64,000 bases of DNA from Pedococcus dokdonensis (lineage in GTDB: Bacteria; Actinomycetota; Actinomycetes; Actinomycetales; Dermatophilaceae), in NCBI RefSeq assembly GCF_900104525.1, contig NZ_LT629711.1:2418001-2482000 (forward strand), in the 5' to 3' direction. Of this stretch, positions 8,260 to 18,436 are shown piece by piece (the stretch's first letter is position 1; every line of letters starts with the position of its first letter). Both the position numbers and the translations under genes were made by a program. A model generated the notes under the pieces. It searched no databases and was not told the origin of the DNA. It saw only the letters and a program-made list of their open reading frames with translations.

Positions 8260-8297
8260 GGCGGCGCCTCTCAGGTCGATGGTGACGACTCGTCACT

Positions 8298-8315
8298 TAT
8301 CTTGATATCAAGATA
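8298..8315. promoter_or_regulatory. Perfect 18-bp operator palindrome (TamR/UrtR type)
   Basis: TATCTTGATATCAAGATA is fully self-complementary and lies between divergent tam and the MarR gene, 13 nt before the TAGAGT -10 of the latter. Its length and central GATATC match operators of the urate/TamR subfamily of MarR proteins. Confidence 0.85.
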
Positions 8316-8340
8316 CTTGACGAAGGGTAGAGTTGTCACC

Positions 8341-8841
8341 ATGTCGAGTCCCCCGCCCGACGACGTCGACCGCATCGTCGACGCGTGGCACCGCGAGCGT
8401 CCTGACCTCGACGTCGCTCCCCTCCAGGTGCTCTCCCGGGTCTCCCGGCTCGCCCGCCGGCTCGACCTCGACCGCGCGCAGGCGTTCGCTCGCCACCAGC
8501 TCGAGGGGTGGGAGTTCGACGTGCTGTCCGCGCTGCGGCGAGCCGGGGCACCATACGAGCTCTCTCCCGGCCAGCTGATCCGCCAGACCCTCGTCACCAG
8601 CGGCACCATGACCAACCGGGTCGACCGCCTGGAGCGTCGCGGGCTGGTCGGGCGCAGTCCCGACCCCTCCGATCGTCGGGGGGTGATCGTGCGACTGACC
8701 CCGGCGGGGCAGCGCGCCGTCGACGACGCCATGGCCGACCTGCTGGACCGCGAGCGCGACCTGCTCGCCGAGCTGTCGACCGACGACCGCGACGAGCTCG
8801 CGGCGATGCTCCGTCGCCTGCTCTCACCCTTCGAGGCCTGA
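8341..8841 (+). CDS. MarR-family regulator, TamR-like
   Basis: 166-residue winged-helix repressor. The extra N-terminal helix (DDVDRIVDAWHRERPDLD) with its Trp, plus LVTSGTMTNRVDRLERRGLV and DPSDRRGVIVRLTPAG, fits the UrtR/TamR subfamily of MarR proteins. Streptomyces TamR senses trans-aconitate/citrate and controls tam and TCA genes. It is divergent from tam and probably represses both through the palindrome at 8298. Its promoter is leaderless: TAGAGT, 7 nt, then ATG. Confidence 0.87.
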   Translation: MSSPPPDDVDRIVDAWHRERPDLDVAPLQVLSRVSRLARRLDLDRAQAFARHQLEGWEFDVLSALRRAGAPYELSPGQLIRQTLVTSGTMTNRVDRLERRGLVGRSPDPSDRRGVIVRLTPAGQRAVDDAMADLLDRERDLLAELSTDDRDELAAMLRRLLSPFEA

Positions 8842-8866
8842 GCAGCCCGCCTGGCTCCCCAACCGA

Positions 8867-8937
8867 CGCTATCTCATGCAAAAGGCGAGTTAGCGCCGCC
8901 CCAGACGTCGCTAACTCGCCTTTTGCATGAGATAGCG
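8867..8937. repeat. Perfect 29-bp inverted repeat between convergent genes
   Basis: The arm at 8867-8895 is mirrored without error at 8909-8937 around a 13-nt loop. Each arm begins CGCTA and ends TAGCG. It lies between tamR (+) and ABC-F (-) and can terminate both. The arms are AT-richer than the surroundings and the arm length is beyond a normal terminator. Confidence 0.85.
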
Positions 8938-8968
8938 ACGGGGGCGGGGGGCGCTGGTGGGTCTGCGC

Positions 8969-10804
8969 TCAGCCGACGATCTCGGCGGCCTCCAGCCACT
9001 CCAGCTCCAGGCCCTCGCGCTCGTCGACGATCTCGCGCAGCTGGCCGTTGAGGGTCAGCACCTTCGCGTGGTCGGTGGCCGACGCGGCCATCTCGGCGTG
9101 GATCCGCTCCTCACGCTGGGCCAGTCGGGCCAGCTGCTTCTCGACCCGCGCCATGTCCTTGCGCGCCTCGCGCAGCTCCGCCGGTGTGCGGAGCGGCGCA
9201 CCCGCGGCCCCGTCGGTGCCAGCTGCGGCGACTGCAGGTTTCGCTCCGAATGGGTGGGAGACCTGCGGCCGGGCGGCGGGCTGGGCGTGCCGCAGCTCGA
9301 GGTACTGCTCCACGCCGCCGGGGAGCTCGCGGACCTTGCCGTCACCCATCAGCGCGACCTGCTTGTCGCAGGCCCGCTCGAGCAGGTAGCGGTCGTGCGA
9401 CACCACGAGCAGCGTGCCGGCCCAGCCGTCGAGCACGTCCTCGAGCGAGGTCAGCGTCTCGATGTCGAGGTCGTTGGTGGGTTCGTCGAGGAGCAGCACG
9501 TTGGGCTCGTCCATCAGCAGCCGGGTCAGCTGCAGCCGCCGCCGCTCGCCACCGGACAGGTCGGACACCCGCGTCTGCTGGCGACCACCCGTGAAGCCGA
9601 GCCGTTGCGCGAGCTGCGAGGCACTGATCTCCTTCTTGCCCAGGCGGATGTACTTGCGCACGTCCTCGATCGCCTCGATGACCCGCCAGTCGGCGTAGCG
9701 CTCCAGCTCGCGCACCTCCTGCGTGAGGTAGGCGAGCCGCACCGTCACCCCCTGCTTGCGCTTGCCCGAGGACAGGGCGATCGTCCCCGCGATGGCGCGC
9801 AGCAGGGTCGACTTGCCGGCGCCGTTGACGCCGACGATGCCGACCCGCTCGCCGGGAGCGAGGTGCCAGGTGATCCGGTCGAGCAGGACGCGGTCTCCGA
9901 GCGTCACCGAGGCATCCAGCAGGTCGACCACGTCCTTGCCCAGCCGGGTCGTGGCGAAGCGCATCAGCTCGACGTCGTCGCGCGGGGGCGGCTCGTCGGC
10001 GATGAGGGTGTTGGCCGCGTCGATGCGGAACTTCGGCTTGGAGGTGCGCGCCGGCGGGCCGCGGCGCAGCCAGGCCAGCTCCTTGCGGAGCAGGTTGTCA
10101 CGGCGTTCGGCGGTGACCGCCGCCATCCGCTCACGCTCGGCCTTCGCGAGCACGTATGCCGCGTAGCCTCCCTCGAACGCGTTGACCGAGCCGTCGACGA
10201 CCTCCCACGTGGCGGTCGCGATGGCGTCGAGGAACCAGCGGTCGTGGGTGATCGCGACGACGGCGTTGTCGGGGCGGGCGCGGTGCCGCACGAGGTGCTC
10301 GGCCAGCCAGGCCACCCCCTCGACGTCGAGGTGGTTGGTCGGCTCGTCGAGGAACAGCACCGTCGGGTCCTGCACCAGCAGCCTGGCCAGAGCGAGGCGC
10401 CGTCGCTCGCCACCGGACAACGGACCGACGAGCGCGTCGAACCCACCCACGGCCTCGGCCCCGATCCCGCCGAGCAGCCCGGTCAGGACGTCGCGGATGC
10501 GCGGGTCGCCGGCCCAGACGTGTTCGGGGAGGTCGCCGAGCACCTCCTCGCGGACCGTGTGGGCGGGGTCGAGGACGTCTTCCTGGGCGAGCACACCCAC
10601 GCTGGAGACGCCCGCGCGGGTGACCCGGCCGCTGTCGACGGACCGCTGCCCGGCGAGCACCCGGAGCAAGGTGGTCTTGCCGCCACCATTGCGGCCGACC
10701 ACCCCGATCCGGTCGCCGCCGAGCACGCCGAGCGAGACCTCGTCGAGCACCTGAGCGGTGCCGAGGGCCAGCGAGGCGCGCTCGACACTGATGAGGTTGG
10801 CCAT
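8969..10804 (-). CDS. ABC-F family ATP-binding cassette protein
   Basis: Soluble twin-ATPase (611 residues) acting on ribosomes (translation factor or antibiotic protection type), without membrane segments. First cassette: Walker A VGRNGGGKTTLL, signature LSGGERRRL, Walker B LFLDEPTNHLD. Second: VGVNGAGKSTLL, LSGGERRRLQLTR, LLLDEPTNDLD. The linker lies between, and a C-terminal charged coiled-coil (ARKDMARVEKQLARLAQREERI) ends the protein. It starts by ATGA overlap with ispE, a conserved actinobacterial pairing (Uup-like). A housekeeping role is likelier than resistance. Confidence 0.92.
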   Translation of the reverse strand: MANLISVERASLALGTAQVLDEVSLGVLGGDRIGVVGRNGGGKTTLLRVLAGQRSVDSGRVTRAGVSSVGVLAQEDVLDPAHTVREEVLGDLPEHVWAGDPRIRDVLTGLLGGIGAEAVGGFDALVGPLSGGERRRLALARLLVQDPTVLFLDEPTNHLDVEGVAWLAEHLVRHRARPDNAVVAITHDRWFLDAIATATWEVVDGSVNAFEGGYAAYVLAKAERERMAAVTAERRDNLLRKELAWLRRGPPARTSKPKFRIDAANTLIADEPPPRDDVELMRFATTRLGKDVVDLLDASVTLGDRVLLDRITWHLAPGERVGIVGVNGAGKSTLLRAIAGTIALSSGKRKQGVTVRLAYLTQEVRELERYADWRVIEAIEDVRKYIRLGKKEISASQLAQRLGFTGGRQQTRVSDLSGGERRRLQLTRLLMDEPNVLLLDEPTNDLDIETLTSLEDVLDGWAGTLLVVSHDRYLLERACDKQVALMGDGKVRELPGGVEQYLELRHAQPAARPQVSHPFGAKPAVAAAGTDGAAGAPLRTPAELREARKDMARVEKQLARLAQREERIHAEMAASATDHAKVLTLNGQLREIVDEREGLELEWLEAAEIVG

Positions 10805-11739
10805 CAGCCCGGCCGTGGGGAGCTGATGACGTGGGCACCGTGCGCGGGCCCGGTGGCCCGGCGCACGTCCTGCACGGCACCCGATGCCGTCAGCGACACG
10901 GCGAGGTCGAGGGCCGCCTCGTTGGACTCCGCGACGAACGCCACGGTGGGGCCTGATCCCGACACGACTCCACCGAGGGCACCGAACTCGAGCCCGGCGT
11001 CCAGCACGTCGCCCAGGGCCGGCATCAGCGAGATGGCCGCGGCCTGGAGATCGTTCGACAGGGCGGCCCCGAGGGCCCGCGCGTCGCCGGACCGCAGCGC
11101 AGTCATCATCTCCGGGCTCGGCGACGGCTCGGGGACGGGACGGTCGCCCCGCAGCCGGTCGCACTCGGCATACACGGCGGGGGTGGACAGCCCGCCCTCG
11201 CTGAGGGCGAACACCCAGTGGTAGCTGCCGCGCGCGAGCACCGGCGCCAGCACCTCGCCGCGCCCCGAGCCCATCGCGGTCCCGCCACCGAGGAGAAAGG
11301 GGACGTCGCTGCCGAGGCCCGCGGCGAGCTCCTCGAGCTCCGAGCGGCTGAGTCCGGTGCCCCAGAGGTGGTCGCACGCGACGAGGGTGGCAGCCGCGTC
11401 GGCCGAGCCCCCGGCCATACCACCGGCGACGGGGATGTCCTTGCGGATCGTGATGTGCACCGGCTCGTCGACCCCACCGACCTCGGCGAGCCGCTGGGCC
11501 GCCCGCGCCGCGAGGTTCGTGCCGTCCACCGGCACCCCCAGCGCCTGCGGGCCCGACACGGCGATCCCCCACTCGGGCGCAGTCGTGACGGTGACCTCGT
11601 CGAAGAGGTTGACGGCGTGGAAGACCGTGGCGAGCGGGTGGTAGCCGTCGGGCCGCGGTGCACCGACGAGCAGCTCGAGGTTGACCTTCGCCGGGACGCG
11701 CACCGTCACCGACGACGGCGGCAGGGCTGCGGAGGTCAT
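10804..11739 (-). CDS. ispE: 4-diphosphocytidyl-2-C-methyl-D-erythritol kinase
   Basis: GHMP kinase of the MEP isoprenoid pathway that phosphorylates CDP-ME at the 2-hydroxyl with ATP. 311 residues. VPAKVNLELLVG is motif 1, IPVAGGMAGGSADAAATL the ATP-binding motif 2 and GGVVSGSGPTVAFVA motif 3. The ATG at 11739 follows TAGGGT by 7 nt, so translation is probably leaderless. The stop overlaps the ABC-F start. rsmA normally sits just upstream in this block; here a two-component system and a membrane domain have been placed between them. Confidence 0.93.
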   Translation of the reverse strand: MTSAALPPSSVTVRVPAKVNLELLVGAPRPDGYHPLATVFHAVNLFDEVTVTTAPEWGIAVSGPQALGVPVDGTNLAARAAQRLAEVGGVDEPVHITIRKDIPVAGGMAGGSADAAATLVACDHLWGTGLSRSELEELAAGLGSDVPFLLGGGTAMGSGRGEVLAPVLARGSYHWVFALSEGGLSTPAVYAECDRLRGDRPVPEPSPSPEMMTALRSGDARALGAALSNDLQAAAISLMPALGDVLDAGLEFGALGGVVSGSGPTVAFVAESNEAALDLAVSLTASGAVQDVRRATGPAHGAHVISSPRPG

Positions 11740-11828
11740 GGCCGCCACCCTAACGGGGTGTGGGGCAGCGCGCGGATCGGCCGGCGTGGACCCGAGCGGC
11801 TCGTTCCCGTGCAGGCCGGACCGGGACA

Positions 11829-11892
11829 TCTGCACAGAACCTTCACACCATCTCCGCCTCCCCTGCCGGGCCGCTCTCCTACGCTCGTTGAC
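11829..11892 (+). promoter_or_regulatory. Direct-repeat box and leaderless promoter of the response regulator
   Basis: TGCACA-GAACC-TTCACA (from 11831) matches the box at 1605 in almost every base and is likely the regulator's own binding site. TACGCT (11880-11885) plus 7 nt to the GTG forms a leaderless promoter. Confidence 0.6.
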
Positions 11893-12588
11893 GTGACCAC
11901 CAAGCCCCGTGTCCTCGTGGTCGAGGACGAACCCACCATCGCCGAGGCGATCGCCGCGCGCCTCGCCGCCGAGGGTTTCGACGTCGAGCAGGTGCACGAC
12001 GGACTGGTGGCCCTCGAGCGTGCCACGGCCTGGGACCCGCAGCTGGTGGTGCTCGACGTGATGCTCCCCGGCCTGGACGGCCACGAGGTGTGCCGGCGGC
12101 TCCAGGCCGAGCGCCCGGTGCCGGTGCTCATGCTCACCGCCCGCGACGACGAGACCGACATGCTCGTGGGGCTCGGCATCGGCGCGGACGACTACATGAC
12201 CAAGCCGTTCTCGATGCGCGAGCTGGTCGCGCGGATCCGCGCGCTGCTGCGACGCGTCGAGCGCGCGGCGGCGGCCGGAGCCACCCCCGCGGCATCGCCG
12301 ACGGTCGACGTGAACGGGCTGCGGATCGACGGTGCCCAGCGGCGCGTCTGGGCGCGCGACGACGAGGTGCACCTGACCCCCACCGAGTTCGACCTGCTGG
12401 CCTGCCTCGCGGCCAGGCCGGGGACGGTGCTGACCCGCGAGGCCCTGCTCGCCGAGGTGTGGGGCTGGGCCGACGCGTCCGGCACCCGCACCGTCGACAG
12501 CCACGTGAAGTCGTTGCGCCGCAAGCTCGGTGCCGACCTCCTGCGCACCGTGCACGGGGTGGGCTACGCGCTGGAGGTGGGCCCGTGA
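11893..12588 (+). CDS. OmpR/PhoB-family response regulator
   Basis: 231 residues. The receiver domain 1-120 has acidic pair VVEDEP, phospho-Asp in VVLDVMLPGLDG (about residue 56), LMLTARDD and the invariant Lys in YMTKPF. The C-terminal winged helix (about 140-230) contains VHLTPTEFDLLACLAARPG and GTRTVDSHVKSLRRKLG. The following kinase gene overlaps by GTGA. The repeat box upstream suggests autoregulation and control of the ABC exporter at 1.7 kb. Confidence 0.93.
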   Translation: MTTKPRVLVVEDEPTIAEAIAARLAAEGFDVEQVHDGLVALERATAWDPQLVVLDVMLPGLDGHEVCRRLQAERPVPVLMLTARDDETDMLVGLGIGADDYMTKPFSMRELVARIRALLRRVERAAAAGATPAASPTVDVNGLRIDGAQRRVWARDDEVHLTPTEFDLLACLAARPGTVLTREALLAEVWGWADASGTRTVDSHVKSLRRKLGADLLRTVHGVGYALEVGP

Positions 12589-15125
12589 AGTACGACGTGC
12601 GCCCGCTCGACGCCGTCCGTTCGATCAAGGTCAAGCTCGGACTGCTCGTCGCCGTGACGGTCACCGTCGCGTCGGTGCTGGCGGTCGTCGTGACCCGGGC
12701 CGGGGTAACGCCGTGGGCCACCGTCGTGGTCGCCGTCGTGGTGGCGCTCGGGGTGACCCAGCTGCTCGCCCGGGGCATGACCTCACCCTTGCGCGAGATG
12801 ACGCAGGCCGCCCAGCGGATGGCGACCGGCGACTACTCACAGCGGGTGCACGCCTCCTCGCGCGACGAGGTCGGTGAGCTGGCACGGGCCTTCAACCGGA
12901 TGGCGGCCACCCTCGAGCTGGTGGACCGTCAGCGGCGCGACCTCGTCGCGAACGTCTCGCACGAGCTGCGGACGCCGATCTCGGCCCTGCAGGCCGTCCT
13001 CGAGAACCTCGTCGACGGGGTCTCACAGCCCGGCCCCGAGGAGCTGCGGCTCGCCCTCGCCCAGACCGAGCGGCTCGGCCGGCTCGTGAGCGACCTGCTC
13101 GACCTGTCGAGGGTCGAGGAGGGGGTGACGCCGTTGCGGGTCAAGGACGTCCGGCTCTCCGAGTTCCTCACCGAGGCGGTCGCGCAGGCGCGGGTCGACG
13201 GCCTGCGGTATGCCGTGACGGTCCAGCCCGAGGGCCTCACCGTGCCGGCCGACCCCGACCGGCTGCACCAGCTGCTGGCCAACCTCGTCGACAACGCGTC
13301 GCGGCACAGCCCGCAGGGCGGCCTCGTCCAGGTCACCGCCGAGGTGGTCGGTGACGACGTGCTGGTCGCAGTGGCCGACGAGGGCCCCGGCATCGCCGCC
13401 TCGGACCGCAAGGCGGTCTTCGAGCGCTTCACCACCAGTGCCGCACAACACAGCGGCACCGGCCTGGGCCTGGCCATCTCGCGCTGGGTCGCCCAGCTGC
13501 ACGGCGGCAGCATCGCGGTCGCCGACAGCGCCGAGGGCGCCCGCATCCACGTCCTGCTGCCGACGGACGCCGATCGTCCGACCACCACCAAGGAGCCCGT
13601 CATGAGCACCCTCACCCCGCCCGCCCCGCTGCCCGAGAGTCCGCCCGCGCCGCCCCGCGACTCACTGGCGTCCTGGTGGCCCGACGCCCCGCGGCGGCGC
13701 CCTGCGATCGTCGCCGCGGCGCTCGTCACCGGAGCCGCGGCCGCCATCATCCTCCCGGACCGCAGCGAGGGGCTCGGCACGACGCTGGTCTTCGCCGCCG
13801 TGGCCGCAACGGTCTTCGCCGCCCGCACGGTGCGGGGTGGGACCGCCCGCTGGTCGTGGCGCGACGGGGTCGACGCCGCGGTGGTGGCACTGCTCCTCGC
13901 CACCCTCGTCCTGCGCGACGCCGAGTGGATCACCATCCTCTGCCTGCTCGCCGCCCTCGCCCTGGTCGCGGTCAACTCGACCCGCGCCCGCAGCATCCTC
14001 GGCCTGCTCGCCACGGCTGCGGCCGTGCCGCTGGCAGGCCTGCGTGGTCTGCCGTGGCTGGGCCGAACGCTGAAGCCCCGCACCAGCATCGCCGCGTGGA
14101 TCCCGGCCGCTCGCACGGCCCTGGTCTCGCTGGTGCTGCTGCTCGTCTTCGGGGCCCTCTTCGCCTCCGCAGACGCGTTGTTCGCGTCCTGGGTCGACAG
14201 CATCACTCCCGACATCACCTGGAACGACCTCCCGGCCCGGGTGGTCCTGGCCCTGTTCATCGCGGCTGGGACGCTCGCCGCGGCATACGTCAGCATGACC
14301 CCGCCGACCGTCGACCGGCTGCAGCTGCCCCTGCGACCCAGCCGCCGGCCGTTCGAGTGGCTGGCTCCGGTGATGGTCGTGAACGCGGTGTTCCTGCTCT
14401 TCCTCGTCGCCCAGGCCACGGCCATGTTCGGAGGCCACGGCTACCTGCAGCGCACGACCGGGCTCACGTACGCCGACTACGTCCACGAAGGCTTCGGCCA
14501 GCTGACCGTCGCGACCATCCTCACCCTGACCGTGGTCGGGTGGGCCGCCCGCAAGGCCAGCCCCGGTCGGCAGCGCGACCTCGCCCTCGGGGCGCTCTGC
14601 CTGATGACCATCGTCGTCGTGGTCTCGGCGCTCTACCGGATGCACCTCTACGAAGAGGCCTACGGGTTCACCCGGCTGCGGCTGCTGGTCTCGGTGTTCG
14701 AGGGCTGGCTCGGGGTGGTCGTGCTGCTGGTCATGGCCGCCGGGATCGTCAAGGCGCGGGGCTGGCTGGTGCCGATGGCGGTGCGGCTCGGTGCGGTCGG
14801 CCTCCTCGGGCTCGCGGTGTTCAACCCCGACCTCTACATCGCCGAGCAGAACATCGCGCGGGTCGACTCCAGCGTCGGGACCGACTACTCCTACCTCGCC
14901 ACCCTGTCCGCCGACGCCTACCCGGCGATCTGGAAGCTGCCGCAGGACCAGTTCGAGTGCGTCACCGGCACCGGCGAGTTGTCGCGCCTCACCGGCGACG
15001 ACTGGCTGGAGTGGAACCTCGGCCGGTCCCGGGCCCGCGACCTGGTGGCCGAGCGCCCGCTCGACGCGAGCCGGACCGACTCCTCGACCGCGATCGGCTC
15101 CTCTACCTGCCGCCGCGCCGGCTGA
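12585..15125 (+). CDS. Sensor histidine kinase fused in frame to a DUF4153/DUF4173-like membrane domain
   Basis: One uninterrupted 846-codon frame. Residues 1-335 are a complete histidine kinase: two membrane segments (18-38, 44-62), HAMP (~63-115), HisKA with phospho-acceptor His126 in VSHELRTP, N box NLVDNASRHSP, G1 ADEGPGIA and G2 GTGLGLAIS. No stop follows; the frame runs into MSTLTPPAPLPESPP (Met340) and a domain with about ten membrane segments that resembles DUF4153/DUF4173. AAGGAG lies 6 nt before that Met, so the second domain may also be made as a separate protein. A stop-loss fusion and internal initiation are both possible. Confidence 0.85.
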   Translation: MKYDVRPLDAVRSIKVKLGLLVAVTVTVASVLAVVVTRAGVTPWATVVVAVVVALGVTQLLARGMTSPLREMTQAAQRMATGDYSQRVHASSRDEVGELARAFNRMAATLELVDRQRRDLVANVSHELRTPISALQAVLENLVDGVSQPGPEELRLALAQTERLGRLVSDLLDLSRVEEGVTPLRVKDVRLSEFLTEAVAQARVDGLRYAVTVQPEGLTVPADPDRLHQLLANLVDNASRHSPQGGLVQVTAEVVGDDVLVAVADEGPGIAASDRKAVFERFTTSAAQHSGTGLGLAISRWVAQLHGGSIAVADSAEGARIHVLLPTDADRPTTTKEPVMSTLTPPAPLPESPPAPPRDSLASWWPDAPRRRPAIVAAALVTGAAAAIILPDRSEGLGTTLVFAAVAATVFAARTVRGGTARWSWRDGVDAAVVALLLATLVLRDAEWITILCLLAALALVAVNSTRARSILGLLATAAAVPLAGLRGLPWLGRTLKPRTSIAAWIPAARTALVSLVLLLVFGALFASADALFASWVDSITPDITWNDLPARVVLALFIAAGTLAAAYVSMTPPTVDRLQLPLRPSRRPFEWLAPVMVVNAVFLLFLVAQATAMFGGHGYLQRTTGLTYADYVHEGFGQLTVATILTLTVVGWAARKASPGRQRDLALGALCLMTIVVVVSALYRMHLYEEAYGFTRLRLLVSVFEGWLGVVVLLVMAAGIVKARGWLVPMAVRLGAVGLLGLAVFNPDLYIAEQNIARVDSSVGTDYSYLATLSADAYPAIWKLPQDQFECVTGTGELSRLTGDDWLEWNLGRSRARDLVAERPLDASRTDSSTAIGSSTCRRAG

Positions 15126-15142
15126 CTCCCCTCCCAGCACAA

Positions 15143-15188
15143 GAAACCGGGTGAAGGACAGGTTGCTACCTGTCCCTCACCCGGTTTC
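15143..15188. terminator. Bidirectional hairpin between kinase fusion and rsmA
   Basis: 21-bp arms (GAAACCGGGTGA-AGGACAGGT and complement) with one mismatch and a 4-nt TTGC-type loop lie between two convergent genes. A 16-bp perfect palindrome CCTTTGCTAGCAAAGG (15188-15203) follows and contains the rsmA stop. Confidence 0.85.
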
Positions 15189-15193
15189 CTTTG

Positions 15194-16078
15194 CTAGCAA
15201 AGGTTCGTGGAGGGAGGTGGGGGGAGGGTGTCGCGGGCGGCGGCGATCGCGGCGAACTCGTCGATGCCCAGCTGCTCACCCCGGGTGCGGTGGTCGATCC
15301 CCGCGGCGCGTAGGCACTCCTCGGCCCGCGGCGCCGACCCGGCCCATCCGGCCAGCGCCGCGCGCAGGGTCTTGCGACGCTGGGCGAACGCCGCGTCGAT
15401 GCAGGTGAAGACGTCCCGTCGGGTGGCCGTGGTCGACGGCTCGGCCCGGCGCTCCAGGAGGACCAACCCCGACTCGACGTTGGGCACCGGCCAGAACACG
15501 CTGCGGGGCACGGTCCCCGCGAGGCGCACCGCGGCATACCAGGCGGCTTTGACGCTCGGCACCCCGTAGGCCTTCGACCCCGGCTTCGCCGCGAGCCGCT
15601 CGGCGACCTCGAGCTGCACCATCACCAGCACCCGCTCGAGGGTGGGGAACGCCTCGAGGAAGTTCAGCACGACCGGCACCGAGACGTTGTAGGGCAGGTT
15701 GGCGACCAGGGCGGTGGGCTGGGGGTCGGGCAGCTCGCGCACCTGCATCGCGTCGGCGGGCACGAGCGTCAACCGGTCCGCGTATGCCGGTGCGAGCCGG
15801 CCGACCGTCCCCGGCAGGGCTTGCGCGAGGGTCGGGTCCACCTCCACCGCGGTGACGTGCCCCGCCTCGGGGAGCAGGGCGAGGGTGAGCGAACCCAGCC
15901 CCGGGCCGACCTCGACCACGGAGTCGTCGGCGGTGACCCCGGCGAGGCGCACGATCCGCTTGACCGTGTTGGCGTCGACGACGAAGTTCTGGCCCCACTG
16001 CTTGGTCGGGCGCAGTCCGAGGTCGGCCGCGATCTGCCGGATCTGCGCGGCTCCGAGGAACCCGCTCTGCTCGACCAT
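15194..16078 (-). CDS. rsmA: 16S rRNA dimethyladenosine transferase
   Basis: RsmA/KsgA dimethylates A1518 and A1519 of 16S rRNA late in small-subunit assembly. 294 residues. [18 protein letters not shown] is the family opening, [16 protein letters not shown] the SAM-binding motif I, and [14 protein letters not shown] the catalytic motif IV (NLPY). [12 protein letters not shown] marks the C-terminal domain. TAGAGT lies 7 nt before the ATG (leaderless). It sits downstream of rpfB but behind a hairpin, so it is transcribed from its own promoter. Confidence 0.94.
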   Translation of the reverse strand: MVEQSGFLGAAQIRQIAADLGLRPTKQWGQNFVVDANTVKRIVRLAGVTADDSVVEVGPGLGSLTLALLPEAGHVTAVEVDPTLAQALPGTVGRLAPAYADRLTLVPADAMQVRELPDPQPTALVANLPYNVSVPVVLNFLEAFPTLERVLVMVQLEVAERLAAKPGSKAYGVPSVKAAWYAAVRLAGTVPRSVFWPVPNVESGLVLLERRAEPSTTATRRDVFTCIDAAFAQRRKTLRAALAGWAGSAPRAEECLRAAGIDHRTRGEQLGIDEFAAIAAARDTLPPPPSTNLC

Positions 16079-16103
16079 GGCGCCGACTCTAGGGGCGCAC
16101 AGA

Positions 16104-16154
16104 CGAATCGAGGTATTCGGCTACCGGGATGCGGTGGCCGAATACCTCGATTCG
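16104..16154 (-). terminator. Hairpin between rpfB and rsmA
   Basis: 22-bp arms (CGAATCGAGGTATTCGGCTACC and complement) with one mismatch and a 7-nt loop. It lies 17 nt past the rpfB stop and directly before the rsmA promoter. Confidence 0.8.
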
Positions 16155-16170
16155 GGTGGAGCGGTGGGGG

Positions 16171-17530
<1,360 letters not shown>

Positions 17531-17575
17531 ATTCGCGGCGCCGTCCTGCCTCACCGGACCAGCCCGTCCGAGCCC

Positions 17576-18436
17576 TCACCAGGGGCCGTAGACCGCCTCC
17601 GCGTTGTCGCTGACGGCTTGGCAGAGGGTCGGCACGGCGACCCCGAGCACCCCCGCCATGGCCCGCACGGTGAGCGGCACCAGGTAGGGCGCGTTCGTCG
17701 CCCCGCGCCACGGCGCCGGCGTGAGGTAGGGGGCATCGGTCTCGACCATGACGCGGTCGAGCGGGGTGACCGACAGCGCATCGCGCAGGCCCCGGGCGTT
17801 CTTGAACGTCACCGTGCCGGCGAACGACAGGTAGTAGCCGCGTTCGGCGCAGGTGCGGGCCATCGACACGTCACCCGAGAAGCAGTGCATGACGGTGCGC
17901 TCCGGCGCCCCCTCCTCGTCGAGGATGCGCAGCACGTCGTCATGGGAGTCGCGGTCGTGGATCTGGAGCGCCTTGCCGGTGCGCTTCGCGAGGTCGATGT
18001 GCCACCGGAACGAGTCCTGTTGCGTCCCAACGCCTTCCGGGCCAGTGCGGAAGTAGTCGAGTCCGGTCTCGCCGACGACGCGCACTCTGGGGTGCGCGGC
18101 CAGCGCCTCGATCTCGGCATATGCCGCGTCGAGGGCCCCTGCGCGGGCGAGCCTCGGCGCCTCGTTCGGGTGCAGCGCCACGCCGCCGAGCATGGCGGGG
18201 TGCCGGTCGACCATTTCCACGGTGAACCGGGCACCGGGGAGGTCACAGCCGATCTGCACCAGCCGGTCGACGCCCACCGCCGTCGCGGCGGCGATGGCGG
18301 CGGCGACGTCGGGAGCCTCCTCGCCGTCGCGCGCGATGTCGAGGTGGGTGTGGTTGTCGACGACCGGGATGGGCAGCGGGTCGGGAGCCTCGGGCACCCG
18401 GTGGTGGCCGCCCTGCCCCGGCTCAGCCGTCGCCAT
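17576..18436 (-). CDS. tatD: TatD-family metal-dependent hydrolase
   Basis: 286-residue TIM-barrel metallohydrolase with DNase-type activity in characterised relatives. Metal ligands: HTHLD near residue 30, E in [10 protein letters not shown] in [11 protein letters not shown] and H in VMHCFSGD, then Asp in [12 protein letters not shown]. Start ATG 18436 (GTG 18439 also possible) overlaps the end of metG, so they are translated together. The metG-tatD-rpfB-rsmA order is highly conserved in Actinobacteria. Confidence 0.92.
   Translation of the reverse strand: MATAEPGQGGHHRVPEAPDPLPIPVVDNHTHLDIARDGEEAPDVAAAIAAATAVGVDRLVQIGCDLPGARFTVEMVDRHPAMLGGVALHPNEAPRLARAGALDAAYAEIEALAAHPRVRVVGETGLDYFRTGPEGVGTQQDSFRWHIDLAKRTGKALQIHDRDSHDDVLRILDEEGAPERTVMHCFSGDVSMARTCAERGYYLSFAGTVTFKNARGLRDALSVTPLDRVMVETDAPYLTPAPWRGATNAPYLVPLTVRAMAGVLGVAVPTLCQAVSDNAEAVYGPW

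Noticed and set aside
8969-10804. Antibiotic-resistance ABC-F
   Set aside because: Coupling to ispE and the conserved position argue for a housekeeping Uup-like protein; no resistance context.
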